Assembly: GCA_003488105.1 (NCBI GenBank)
Contig: DNMS01000103.1
Location: 2,298 to 9,614, forward strand
Length of the DNA stretch: 7,317 nt
DNA from: Rhodospirillaceae bacterium
GTDB lineage: Bacteria; Pseudomonadota; Alphaproteobacteria; Rhodospirillales_A; Casp-alpha2
Direction: 5' to 3'
A program made the translations under genes and the position numbers. The notes beneath the pieces were generated by a model. That model did no database searches. It was given only the letters and a program-made list of their open reading frames with translations, and was not told where the DNA came from. Positions within the stretch are counted from its first letter, which is position 1; each line of letters starts with the position of its first letter. Shown here piece after piece: positions 1 to 5,932 of the stretch.

Positions 1-453
1 GTATCCTACACGGACGACGCGATCCTCAAGTTCAAGCGCGCCGATGTCTCCATCGCCGTCGCCATCGAAGGCGGCCTGATCACGCCGATCATCAAGGACG
101 CGGGATCGCTGGGCCTCGCCGCCATTTCCGCCAAGGCCAAGGAGCTGGCCGGCAAGGCACGGGACGGCAAGCTGGCGCCCGAGGAATTCCAGGGCGGCAC
201 CTTCACCATTTCCAACCTGGGCATGTTCGGGGTGAAGTCGTTCAATTCGATCATCAACCCACCCCAGGGCGGCATCCTCAGCGTCGGTGCCGGCGAACAG
301 CGCCCGGTGGTCAAGAACGGCGCGCTTGCCGTCGCCACGGTGATGTCCCTGACCCTCGCGGTCGATCACCGCTGCATCGACGGCGCCACGGCGGCCGGTT
401 TCGCCAAGGAACTGAAGGCGATCCTCGAAGATCCCATTCAGTTGCTGCTGTAG
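1..453 (+). CDS. pdhC: Pyruvate dehydrogenase E2, dihydrolipoamide acetyltransferase, C-terminal part (5' truncated by window edge)
   Basis: This is the last 150 codons of an acyltransferase catalytic domain, open from base 1 to a TAG stop. E2 transfers the acetyl group from its lipoyl arm to CoA and forms the core of the cytoplasmic 2-oxoacid dehydrogenase complex. The family active-site motif DHRxxDG is seen as DHRCIDG, with catalytic His at visible residue 123 and Asp at 127. The FTISNLGMFG and NPPQGGILSVGAGEQRPVV segments are also typical of the catalytic domain. The lipoyl and E1/E3-binding domains lie upstream of the window. Pyruvate specificity, rather than 2-oxoglutarate or branched-chain, is inferred from the PDH-like C-terminal segment and from lpdA and lipA following directly. 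The branched-chain E2 is the main alternative. Confidence 0.93.
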   Translation, partial: VSYTDDAILKFKRADVSIAVAIEGGLITPIIKDAGSLGLAAISAKAKELAGKARDGKLAPEEFQGGTFTISNLGMFGVKSFNSIINPPQGGILSVGAGEQRPVVKNGALAVATVMSLTLAVDHRCIDGATAAGFAKELKAILEDPIQLLL

Positions 454-455
454 GC

Positions 456-463
456 GGGGAGGG
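456..463 (+). promoter_or_regulatory. Shine-Dalgarno sequence for lpdA
   Basis: GGGGAGGG lies in the 18-bp gap between the pdhC stop and the lpdA ATG, 8 nt before the start. It is a strong purine-rich ribosome binding site, and it supports ATG 472 as the lpdA start and independent initiation of E3 within the operon. Confidence 0.7.
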
Positions 464-471
464 TAGACATC

Positions 472-1878
472 ATGGCCGACACCTCCTTCGACATCGTCAT
501 CATCGGCGGCGGGCCGGGCGGCTATGTCGCCGCCATCCGCGCGGCGCAGCTGGGTTTCAAGACCTGCGTGGTCGAGAAACAGCACCTGGGCGGCATCTGC
601 CTCAACTGGGGCTGCATCCCGACCAAGGCGCTGCTGCGCTCCGCCGAAATCTACCACTACATGCAGCATGCGGACGCCTACGGCCTGAGCGCCAAGGACG
701 TGTCCTTCGACATCGAAAAGGTCATCGGCCGCTCGCGCGGCGTATCGAAACAACTGAACGGTGGCGTCGGGCATCTGCTGAAAAAGAACAAGGTGACGGT
801 CGTCGACGGCACCGGCGTGCTCAAGGGCGGTGGCAAGGTCGCGGTCACCGGCACCGACGGCAAGGCGTTGCCCGATTTGACCGGCAAACACATCATCGTC
901 GCCACGGGTGCCCGCCCCCGGGCCCTGCCGGGGCTGGAGCCCGACGGCAAGCTGGTCTGGACCTATTTCGAGGCGCTGAAGCCCGACATCTTCCCGAAAA
1001 AGCTGCTGGTCATCGGATCGGGCGCCATCGGCATCGAATTCGCGAGTTTCTATCACACGCTGGGTGCGGACGTGACGGTGGTCGAGGTCATGACCCAGAT
1101 CATGCCCGTCGAGGACGCCGAGATTTCCGCCGTCGCGCGCAAGCAGATGGAGAAATCGGGCCTCAAGATCATGACCGAGGCCAAGGTCACGAAGCTGGCC
1201 AAGGGGGCCAACAACGTGACCTGCACGGTTGAAGGCAAGGACGGCAAGACCCAGGAAATCACCGTCGACCGGGTGATTTCCGCCGTCGGCGTGCAGGGCA
1301 ACATCGAAGGCATCGGCCTGGAGAACACCAAGGTCAAGACCGACCGGGGCTGCATCGTCATTGATGAATACGGCCGCACGGCGGAGCCGGGCGTCTATGC
1401 CATCGGTGACGTCGCGGGGCCGCCCATGCTGGCCCACAAGGCCGAGCACGAAGGCGTCATCTGCGTCGAGAAGATCAAGGGCCTGGACGGCGTCCATCCC
1501 ATGGAAAAGACCCATATTCCGGGCTGCACCTACTGCCATCCGCAGGTCGCCAGCGTCGGCCTGACCGAGGCCAAGGCGAAAGAGCAGGGCTACACCGTCA
1601 AGGTCGGCCGCTTCCCGTTCCTCGGCAACGGCAAGGCGATCGCGTTGGGCGAGCCCGAGGGCCTGGTCAAGACCGTGTTCGACGCCAAGACCGGGCAATT
1701 GCTGGGTGCGCACATGGTCGGCGCCGAAGTGACCGAGCTTATTCAGGGCTTCGTCATCGCCATGGGCCTGGAAACCACCGAGGAAGACCTCATGCACACG
1801 GTGTTCCCGCATCCGACCCTGTCGGAAATGATGCATGAATCCGTCCTTGACGCCTATGGGCGGGTGATCCACTTCTAA
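472..1878 (+). CDS. lpdA: Dihydrolipoyl dehydrogenase (E3)
   Basis: This 468-residue flavoprotein reoxidises dihydrolipoamide on E2 and passes electrons through FAD to NAD+. The length is normal for the family and there is no N-terminal lipoyl domain. In order: FAD-binding GGGPGG at residues 12-17; the redox disulfide in CLNWGC, Cys43 and Cys48; NAD-binding GSGAIG at 182-187; the second FAD motif YAIGDVAG with Asp313; and the C-terminal dimerisation domain with the catalytic His447-Glu452 pair in HPTLSE. All key residues are present, so the enzyme looks fully active. It follows pdhC after 18 bp and precedes lipA by 3 bp, so it probably serves the pyruvate complex, although one E3 often also serves the 2-oxoglutarate and glycine cleavage systems. 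The start is set by a strong Shine-Dalgarno sequence. Confidence 0.97.
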   Translation: MADTSFDIVIIGGGPGGYVAAIRAAQLGFKTCVVEKQHLGGICLNWGCIPTKALLRSAEIYHYMQHADAYGLSAKDVSFDIEKVIGRSRGVSKQLNGGVGHLLKKNKVTVVDGTGVLKGGGKVAVTGTDGKALPDLTGKHIIVATGARPRALPGLEPDGKLVWTYFEALKPDIFPKKLLVIGSGAIGIEFASFYHTLGADVTVVEVMTQIMPVEDAEISAVARKQMEKSGLKIMTEAKVTKLAKGANNVTCTVEGKDGKTQEITVDRVISAVGVQGNIEGIGLENTKVKTDRGCIVIDEYGRTAEPGVYAIGDVAGPPMLAHKAEHEGVICVEKIKGLDGVHPMEKTHIPGCTYCHPQVASVGLTEAKAKEQGYTVKVGRFPFLGNGKAIALGEPEGLVKTVFDAKTGQLLGAHMVGAEVTELIQGFVIAMGLETTEEDLMHTVFPHPTLSEMMHESVLDAYGRVIHF

Positions 1879-1881
1879 ACC

Positions 1882-2826
1882 ATGGCAAACACAGACAACG
1901 TTCGGCCGCTGCGTCATCCGGAGAAAGCCAAGAACCCGGAAAACCCCCACCAGAAAAAACCTGCGTGGATCCGGGTCAAGGCGCCCACGTCACCGGCTTA
2001 CGCGGAAACCCGCAAGCTGATGCGCGAACGCAACCTGACGACGGTCTGCGAGGAAGCGGCCTGCCCGAACATCGGCGAATGCTGGGCCCAGAAGCACGCC
2101 ACGGTGATGATCCTGGGCGACATCTGCACACGCGCCTGCGCCTTCTGCAACGTAGCCACGGGCAAGCCGGGGAAGGTCGATCCGCTGGAGCCCGACAACC
2201 TGGCCATCGCCGCCGGCGAAATGGGCATGAAGCATCTGGTCATCACCTCCGTCGACCGCGACGATCTGGCCGACGGCGGGGCGGGGCAGTTCGTGAAATG
2301 CATCGAGCGCCTGCGCGAGACCACGCCGGAAACGACCATCGAAATCCTGACCCCCGATTTCCGCGACAAGCCGGGCGCCCTGGAGGCCGTGATCGCCGCC
2401 AAGCCGGACGTGTTCAACCACAATCTGGAAACCGTGCCGCGGCTCTACCCCTCGATCCGCCCGGGCGCGCGCTATTTCCATTCCCTGAAGATCTTGGACC
2501 GGGCCAAGGACATCGACGCAAATGTGTTCACCAAGTCCGGTATCATGGTCGGCCTTGGCGAAACCCGCTCCGAAGTGCTGCAGGTGATGGATGACCTGCG
2601 CTCCGCCCGGGTCGACTTCCTGACCATCGGTCAGTATCTGGCGCCGACCACGCGCCATGCCCCCGTCGACCGTTTCGTCACGCCGGACGAGTTCACCGAA
2701 TACCGGCGTCTGGCCGAGGCCAAGGGCTTCCTTCTGGTGTCGGCCTCACCGCTGACCCGCTCAAGCCACCATGCGGGCGAGGACTTCGCTAAATTGCAGG
2801 CCGCGCGTCAGGCGGGCCGGGGCTAA
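1882..2826 (+). CDS. lipA: Lipoyl synthase, radical SAM enzyme
   Basis: This 314-residue protein inserts two sulfurs into protein-bound octanoyl groups to make the lipoyl cofactor of E2 and H-protein. Both iron-sulfur sites are intact. The auxiliary cluster motif CX4CX5C is at Cys56, Cys61 and Cys67, and the radical SAM motif CxxxCxxC is at Cys82, Cys86 and Cys89 (CTRACAFC). The C-terminal RSS motif at residues 293-295 supplies the serine ligand of the auxiliary cluster known from the family; His rather than Tyr follows (RSSHH), which I recall as common in alphaproteobacteria. The N-terminus ([13 protein letters not shown]) is family-like, and the next in-frame ATG (Met47) would remove it, so ATG 1882 is preferred. 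The start lies 3 bp after the lpdA stop with no convincing Shine-Dalgarno sequence, which points to translational coupling. Placement beside the PDH genes fits its role. Confidence 0.97.
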   Translation: MANTDNVRPLRHPEKAKNPENPHQKKPAWIRVKAPTSPAYAETRKLMRERNLTTVCEEAACPNIGECWAQKHATVMILGDICTRACAFCNVATGKPGKVDPLEPDNLAIAAGEMGMKHLVITSVDRDDLADGGAGQFVKCIERLRETTPETTIEILTPDFRDKPGALEAVIAAKPDVFNHNLETVPRLYPSIRPGARYFHSLKILDRAKDIDANVFTKSGIMVGLGETRSEVLQVMDDLRSARVDFLTIGQYLAPTTRHAPVDRFVTPDEFTEYRRLAEAKGFLLVSASPLTRSSHHAGEDFAKLQAARQAGRG

Positions 2827-2831
2827 GGGTC

Positions 2832-3308
2832 ATGCCCACACATGCGGAAATCCGCCGTCTGCCTTACCGGGCGGATCAGATGTTCGATCTGGTTGCCGAC
2901 GTCGGCCGCTATCCCGAATTCCTGCCCTGGTGTCAGGCGACGCGCATCCGCGAACGCTCGGATACGCTTCTGGTCGCTGACATGGTGATTGGCTTCAAGA
3001 TCTTCCGCGAACGCTTCACGTCCCGCGTGACGCTGGATTGGGAGGCCAGGCGGATCGACGTCGCTTATTCGGACGGTCCGTTCAAGTATCTGAAAAACCA
3101 TTGGATATTCGCACCGGCCGAGAACGGGCAGGGCTGCGAGATCGACTTTTACGTGGATTTCGAATTCCGCTCCAAGCTGCTGCAGTCGGCGATCTCGGTG
3201 GTCTTCAATGAGGCCGTGACCAAGATGGTCAACGCCTTTGAAAGCCGCGCCCAGGACCTTTACGGCGGCGCACCGACGCCCAGCAGCGCGGTCAGCCAGC
3301 GAGGCTGA
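2832..3308 (+). CDS. ratA: SRPBCC/COQ10-START family protein (RatA-type, ubiquinone-binding-like)
   Basis: This 158-residue soluble protein belongs to the polyketide cyclase/COQ10 branch of the START superfamily. Visible signatures are DVGRYPEFLPWC (residues 23-34), DGPFKYLKNHW (81-91) and FEFRSKLLQ (110-118), followed by a C-terminal helix. Members are annotated either as the E. coli toxin RatA, reported to block 70S ribosome assembly, or as COQ10-like coenzyme Q chaperones. The sequence alone cannot separate these roles. No antitoxin-like partner is seen, and the gene sits 5 bp after lipA, so a role in respiration or quinone handling is at least as likely as toxicity (inference). The start ATG 2832 has purine-rich GGGG at 2819-2822 as a plausible ribosome binding site. 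The last 17 bp overlap the end of the convergent cinA gene. Confidence 0.88.
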   Translation: MPTHAEIRRLPYRADQMFDLVADVGRYPEFLPWCQATRIRERSDTLLVADMVIGFKIFRERFTSRVTLDWEARRIDVAYSDGPFKYLKNHWIFAPAENGQGCEIDFYVDFEFRSKLLQSAISVVFNEAVTKMVNAFESRAQDLYGGAPTPSSAVSQRG

Positions 3309-3780
3309 GCAGCAGTTCCAAGGCCCGTTTCACGGTCGCTGCCCGCACCGCCGTCCGGTCGCCCTCGAACACGTGCCGTTCGTGAATGATGTCCCGCCCG
3401 TGGCGCGCAGCACCGAAGTGGACGAGGCCGACAGGCTTGTCCTTGGTCCCGCCGGTCGGGCCGGCGATACCAGTGACGGCGACGGCGCAGTCGACAGGGG
3501 CATGGGTCAGCACGCCCCAGGCCATGGCGCGGGCGGTCTCCTCGGACACCGCACCATGGTCGCGCAGAGTCCGGGCGTTGACGTCCAGAAGATCCATCTT
3601 GGCATCGTTGGAATAGGTCACGAAGCCTCGGTCGACCACCGCCGATGATCCCGAGATGCCGGTCAAGGCACCGGCGATCAGGCCGCCCGTGCAGCTTTCC
3701 GCCGTGCCCAGGGTCAGGCCCCGGGCCGCATAGGTTTCGATCACCTGGCGCGCCAGATCGTCAATCGCGGCATCGGTCAT
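3292..3780 (-). CDS. pncC: CinA C-terminal domain protein, nicotinamide-nucleotide amidohydrolase type
   Basis: This 162-residue stand-alone CinA C-terminal domain has the length typical of PncC/YgaD proteins, which deamidate nicotinamide mononucleotide to nicotinate mononucleotide in pyridine nucleotide salvage. Family motifs run in order: AESCTGG (27-33), GFVTYSNDAK (52-61), AVSEETA (77-83), TGIAGPTGGT (103-112), KPVGLVH (115-121) and FEGDR (138-142). The N-terminal MoCF-like domain of full-length competence-damage CinA is absent, so a competence role is not implied. The ATG is preceded by GGAGGA with 10 nt spacing, which fixes the start. It lies 4 bp downstream of pgpA on the same strand, so the two are very likely co-transcribed. 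Its 3' end overlaps that of the ratA-like gene by 17 bp. Confidence 0.93.
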   Translation of the reverse strand: MTDAAIDDLARQVIETYAARGLTLGTAESCTGGLIAGALTGISGSSAVVDRGFVTYSNDAKMDLLDVNARTLRDHGAVSEETARAMAWGVLTHAPVDCAVAVTGIAGPTGGTKDKPVGLVHFGAARHGRDIIHERHVFEGDRTAVRAATVKRALELLLSLAG

Positions 3781-3784
3781 GGTG

Positions 3785-4306
3785 TTAGGTTCCTCCGGCC
3801 ATCACGTATCCTAATCCGTAGACAAGGGCCGCCGCAAAGCCTCCGGCGATCAGATCATCCAGCATCACGCCGACAGCACCTGGAACCTTGCGGTCGGCCC
3901 AGCTGACGGGCCAGGGTTTCCAGATGTCGAACAGGCGGAAGGCGATAAATCCGGCGGCAAACAGGATCGGGTCCAGGCCCGCCGGCAGCAGGGCGATCCA
4001 TTGCCCCGCGACCTCATCGATCACCACGAAGGACGGATCCTTGACGGCGGAACGCCTGAGCACCACCACCGTGACGAGAATGCCGATCACCGTCGCCGCA
4101 ACCGCCGCGACGGCCAGCCAGGGCCACCCCGAATAGAACAGGATCGCCCAGGCGACGGGCAGGGCGCCCAGGGAGCCGACGGTTCCCGGTGCCTTCGGCG
4201 ACAGGCCGCAGCCGAACCATGTGGCAACGATCATCGCGGGATTGAGGGCCGGGGGGCGATCCGGGCCGGAGCTTGGCGCGGCCCCGGACGTGGTGTCTTC
4301 AGTCAA
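3785..4306 (-). CDS. pgpA: Phosphatidylglycerophosphatase A, with TTG start
   Basis: This 173-residue inner-membrane phosphatase removes the phosphate from phosphatidylglycerophosphate to give phosphatidylglycerol. PgpA family signatures are APGTVGSLGALP (39-50), the acidic VVIDEVAGQ (94-102, Asp97 and Glu98), FRLFDIWKPWP (123-133) and the C-terminal DD (150-151). Hydrophobic stretches near 47-58, 62-83, 105-123 and 150-170 fit its usual transmembrane topology. The first 24 residues are a polar, Pro/Ser-rich extension with no recognisable motif. The start is TTG at 4304-4306, supported by AAAGGAGC at ideal spacing upstream. The next Met is residue 25, which would leave only 15 residues before the conserved motif and has no comparable ribosome site. 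It heads a two-gene unit with the cinA-type gene, although the two functions have no obvious link. Confidence 0.93.
   Translation of the reverse strand: MTEDTTSGAAPSSGPDRPPALNPAMIVATWFGCGLSPKAPGTVGSLGALPVAWAILFYSGWPWLAVAAVAATVIGILVTVVVLRRSAVKDPSFVVIDEVAGQWIALLPAGLDPILFAAGFIAFRLFDIWKPWPVSWADRKVPGAVGVMLDDLIAGGFAAALVYGLGYVMAGGT
3791..3796 (-). promoter_or_regulatory. Shine-Dalgarno sequence for the cinA-type gene, inside the pgpA 3' end
   Basis: GGAGGA (minus strand) overlaps the last codons of pgpA and lies 10 nt before the ATG ending at 3780. It is a near-perfect anti-16S match and decides the start of the downstream gene. Confidence 0.7.
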
Positions 4307-4312
4307 TCTGAT

Positions 4313-4320
4313 GCTCCTTT
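4313..4320 (-). promoter_or_regulatory. Shine-Dalgarno sequence supporting the TTG start of pgpA
   Basis: On the minus strand AAAGGAGC precedes the TTG at 4306, with 7 nt between GGAG and the start codon. No in-frame ATG or GTG stands at a matching distance, so this site decides the unusual start codon. Confidence 0.7.
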
Positions 4321-4421
4321 GCGTGGCCCGCCGGCGGGGAGGTCTAATCGCCTTGAGCCTTCTGGAAAGGGCGGAAATTCAACGCTTTTTCGATGTCTTC
4401 GGGGACTCGCGGAAATGTAGA

Positions 4422-4446
4422 CTTGAACGCCTTAGACCTTCCCTAT
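4422..4446 (+). promoter_or_regulatory. Candidate promoter for the M23 peptidase-bactofilin operon, RpoH (sigma-32)-like
   Basis: CTTGAA at 4422-4427 and CCCTAT at 4441-4446 are separated by 13 nt. This resembles the sigma-32 pattern of CTTGAA, a spacer of about 13-15 nt, then CCCCAT. Read instead as a sigma-70 promoter it is TTGAAC, 15 nt, TATACC, which is a short spacer. It faces the peptidase gene, starting about 160 bp downstream. This is motif matching by eye with no transcript evidence, and chance occurrence is quite possible. Confidence 0.3.
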
Positions 4447-4590
4447 ACCTTCGACGCAGGCAGATCGTTTCCGGGGCCGATGGGGGCCTGGATGCGGCCC
4501 AAAAACAATAAAGACTGTCTACCCGGACCAGGCGCGAAAGCCAAGTGTCGGGCGGCACCGAACTGGGACCGGAATGGCCAACGTACGAGG

Positions 4591-4596
4591 GAAGGA
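4591..4596 (+). promoter_or_regulatory. Putative Shine-Dalgarno sequence for the M23 peptidase gene
   Basis: GAAGGA lies 10 nt before the ATG at 4607, followed by GGGGGA directly upstream of the paired ATGATG. It favours 4607 (or 4610) over the more upstream in-frame ATG at 4574, which has only a GGA immediately adjacent to it. Confidence 0.5.
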
Positions 4597-4606
4597 ACAC
4601 GGGGGA

Positions 4607-5932
4607 ATGATGAGACGGGGAGCCTTCGAAACGAATGCCGTAAAGCACCTGCGGGCGCTTATTGATCGGCTGTTCCCGGAACGCCAGTTCGTCGTGCGCA
4701 CCGAAGGGCGGGTGTCCTACTTCAAGGTTTCTCAGCCCCTGCAGATTGTGATGTCCGGCGTCGTCGCCGTGGCGTTGTCGTGGAGCACCTTCACCTCCGT
4801 CAGCTTCCTGATGCACGATCAGGTCCTGCAGGCCAAGGACGACGAGATCGCCGGCGCGCGCTTGGCCTATCGTTCGTTGCTGAGCGAAGTCGCCGAGTAC
4901 CAGCGCAAGTTCGCCTCGATCACCAAGGATCTTGAGGAAAACCATTCCCTTATGCTGGGGTTGGTGGAAAAGAACGCCGCTTTGCAGCGCAACCTGAGTT
5001 CCGTGTCCCGCAAGCTGGAAATCACCGCCGCCGAGCGTCAGCAGGTCATCAGCGCCCGCGAGCGGCTGAAGGAACAGTTGGCCACGCTTGAGAACGAAAT
5101 GACGTCCATGTCGGGCCGTAACTTCGCGCTGAAGGACAATCTGAATGCGGTCGAAAGCGACCTCAATCTGATCATGACCGAGCGCAACAAGGCGCAGAAC
5201 GATTCATCGCGCATGCGCAACCGGGTCGAGGAACTGACCTCGCGCCTGAAGGAACTTCAGGAAACGGAAGGCGAGGTCGTCCAGCGCATGAACGAGCGCG
5301 CCGGTGACCAGATCGCCGGCCTGGAAAAGGTCATCGAACTGACCGGCCTGGAGCCGGACCGGCTGCTTGGCGTCAGCGAAGAGGAAAAGTCAGGCGTTGG
5401 CGGTCCGTTCATTCCGGTCGACCCCGACGGACTGCCGGCCGGCGACCTGAAGCTTGAGTTGGCCAACCTGGACCGCAATCTGAACCGTCTTGAATCCCTT
5501 CAGGAATCCATCGCCCGCGTGCCGCTCGCAGCGCCTCTGACGTCCTATTACATCACCTCAAGCTACGGCAAGCGCAAGGACCCCATGACCAACCGCTGGT
5601 CCGCCCATTACGGCGTCGACCTGGGTGGGCCGGTGAAATCTCCGGTTTATTCGACGGCCGCGGGCAAGGTGACCTACGCCGGCTGGAAGGGACGTTATGG
5701 CCGCCTGATTGAGATCGACCACGGGCTGGGGCTGAAAACCCGGTTCGCGCATCTCAGCAAGGTTCTCGTTAAGGTTGGCCAAGAAGTGAAGTTTCATGAG
5801 AAGATTGGACTTCTGGGTAGTACGGGCCGAAGCACGGGGCCACACCTCCATTACGAGGTGGTGTTCAACAACAAGCCGTTGAACCCGCTCAAGTTCATCA
5901 GGGCAGGAAAGTATGTTTTCAAAGACAAGTAA
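4607..5932 (+). CDS. Membrane-anchored coiled-coil M23 (LytM-type) peptidoglycan endopeptidase
   Basis: This 441-residue protein probably cleaves peptide cross-links of peptidoglycan in the periplasm. From the start: a basic cytoplasmic tail (1-43) containing RLFPERQFVVRTEGRV, one transmembrane helix (about 45-68), a long heptad-like coiled coil (about 71-250, rich in Glu, Arg, Gln and Leu), a linker, then an M23 domain (about 314-425). All M23 active-site residues are present: zinc ligands His334 and Asp338 (HYGVD) and His415, with catalytic His382 (RFAHL) and His413 (HLH). It is therefore likely an active enzyme rather than a degenerate LytM activator. It overlaps the bactofilin gene by 20 bp, an arrangement like the LmdC-BacA pair described in stalked and budding alphaproteobacteria. 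The start is uncertain: ATG 4574 would add 11 residues and ATG 4610 would remove one. I prefer 4607 for its ribosome site. Confidence 0.92.
   Translation: MMRRGAFETNAVKHLRALIDRLFPERQFVVRTEGRVSYFKVSQPLQIVMSGVVAVALSWSTFTSVSFLMHDQVLQAKDDEIAGARLAYRSLLSEVAEYQRKFASITKDLEENHSLMLGLVEKNAALQRNLSSVSRKLEITAAERQQVISARERLKEQLATLENEMTSMSGRNFALKDNLNAVESDLNLIMTERNKAQNDSSRMRNRVEELTSRLKELQETEGEVVQRMNERAGDQIAGLEKVIELTGLEPDRLLGVSEEEKSGVGGPFIPVDPDGLPAGDLKLELANLDRNLNRLESLQESIARVPLAAPLTSYYITSSYGKRKDPMTNRWSAHYGVDLGGPVKSPVYSTAAGKVTYAGWKGRYGRLIEIDHGLGLKTRFAHLSKVLVKVGQEVKFHEKIGLLGSTGRSTGPHLHYEVVFNNKPLNPLKFIRAGKYVFKDK
5905..5910 (+). promoter_or_regulatory. Shine-Dalgarno sequence for bactofilin, inside the peptidase gene
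   Basis: AGGAAA lies within the last codons of the M23 gene, with the AGGA core ending 4 nt before the bactofilin ATG at 5913. The spacing is slightly short but usable, and with the overlapping stop it suggests translational coupling. Confidence 0.5.

Larger units (their letters stand above)
4307..4606. other. Divergent intergenic region between pgpA and the M23 peptidase gene
   Basis: This is about 300 bp with no supported gene. The pgpA-proximal end holds its ribosome binding site and a 12-bp perfect palindrome (4327-4338, CCCGCCGGCGGG) of unknown meaning. I could not identify a convincing pgpA promoter on the minus strand. The middle holds a candidate rightward promoter (4422-4446). Further right are a short GC-rich inverted repeat (4484-4488 with 4496-4500), an A-rich tract (4501-4512) and the peptidase ribosome binding site. 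If the candidate promoter is used, the peptidase mRNA has an untranslated leader of roughly 150 nt. No known riboswitch motif was recognised by eye. Confidence 0.5.

Noticed and set aside
1965..2658. Long open frames on both strands overlapping lipA (about 209 and 222 codons)
   Set aside because: They are shadows of a GC-rich gene: the real frame carries all lipoyl synthase motifs, and the others are Arg/Gly/Pro-rich without recognisable domains.
4327..4338. Perfect 12-bp palindrome CCCGCCGGCGGG in the pgpA leader
   Set aside because: It has no loop or T-run, so it is not a terminator. Such palindromes arise often by chance in GC-rich DNA, and no second copy was noticed to suggest an operator.
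4417..4522. GTAGAC (4417-4422) and GTCTAC (4517-4522) as a distant inverted repeat
   Set aside because: Six bases about 94 bp apart is expected by chance, and the flanks do not extend the match.
4393..4665. Plus-strand 90-codon frame in the intergenic region
   Set aside because: The composition is random-looking, and it runs into the peptidase gene in another frame. No motif or good start signal was seen.
4379..4945. Minus-strand 188-codon frame crossing the intergenic region and the peptidase 5' end
   Set aside because: No domain is recognisable, and most of it lies antisense to the conserved N-terminal half of the M23 protein; it also lacks a convincing ribosome site.
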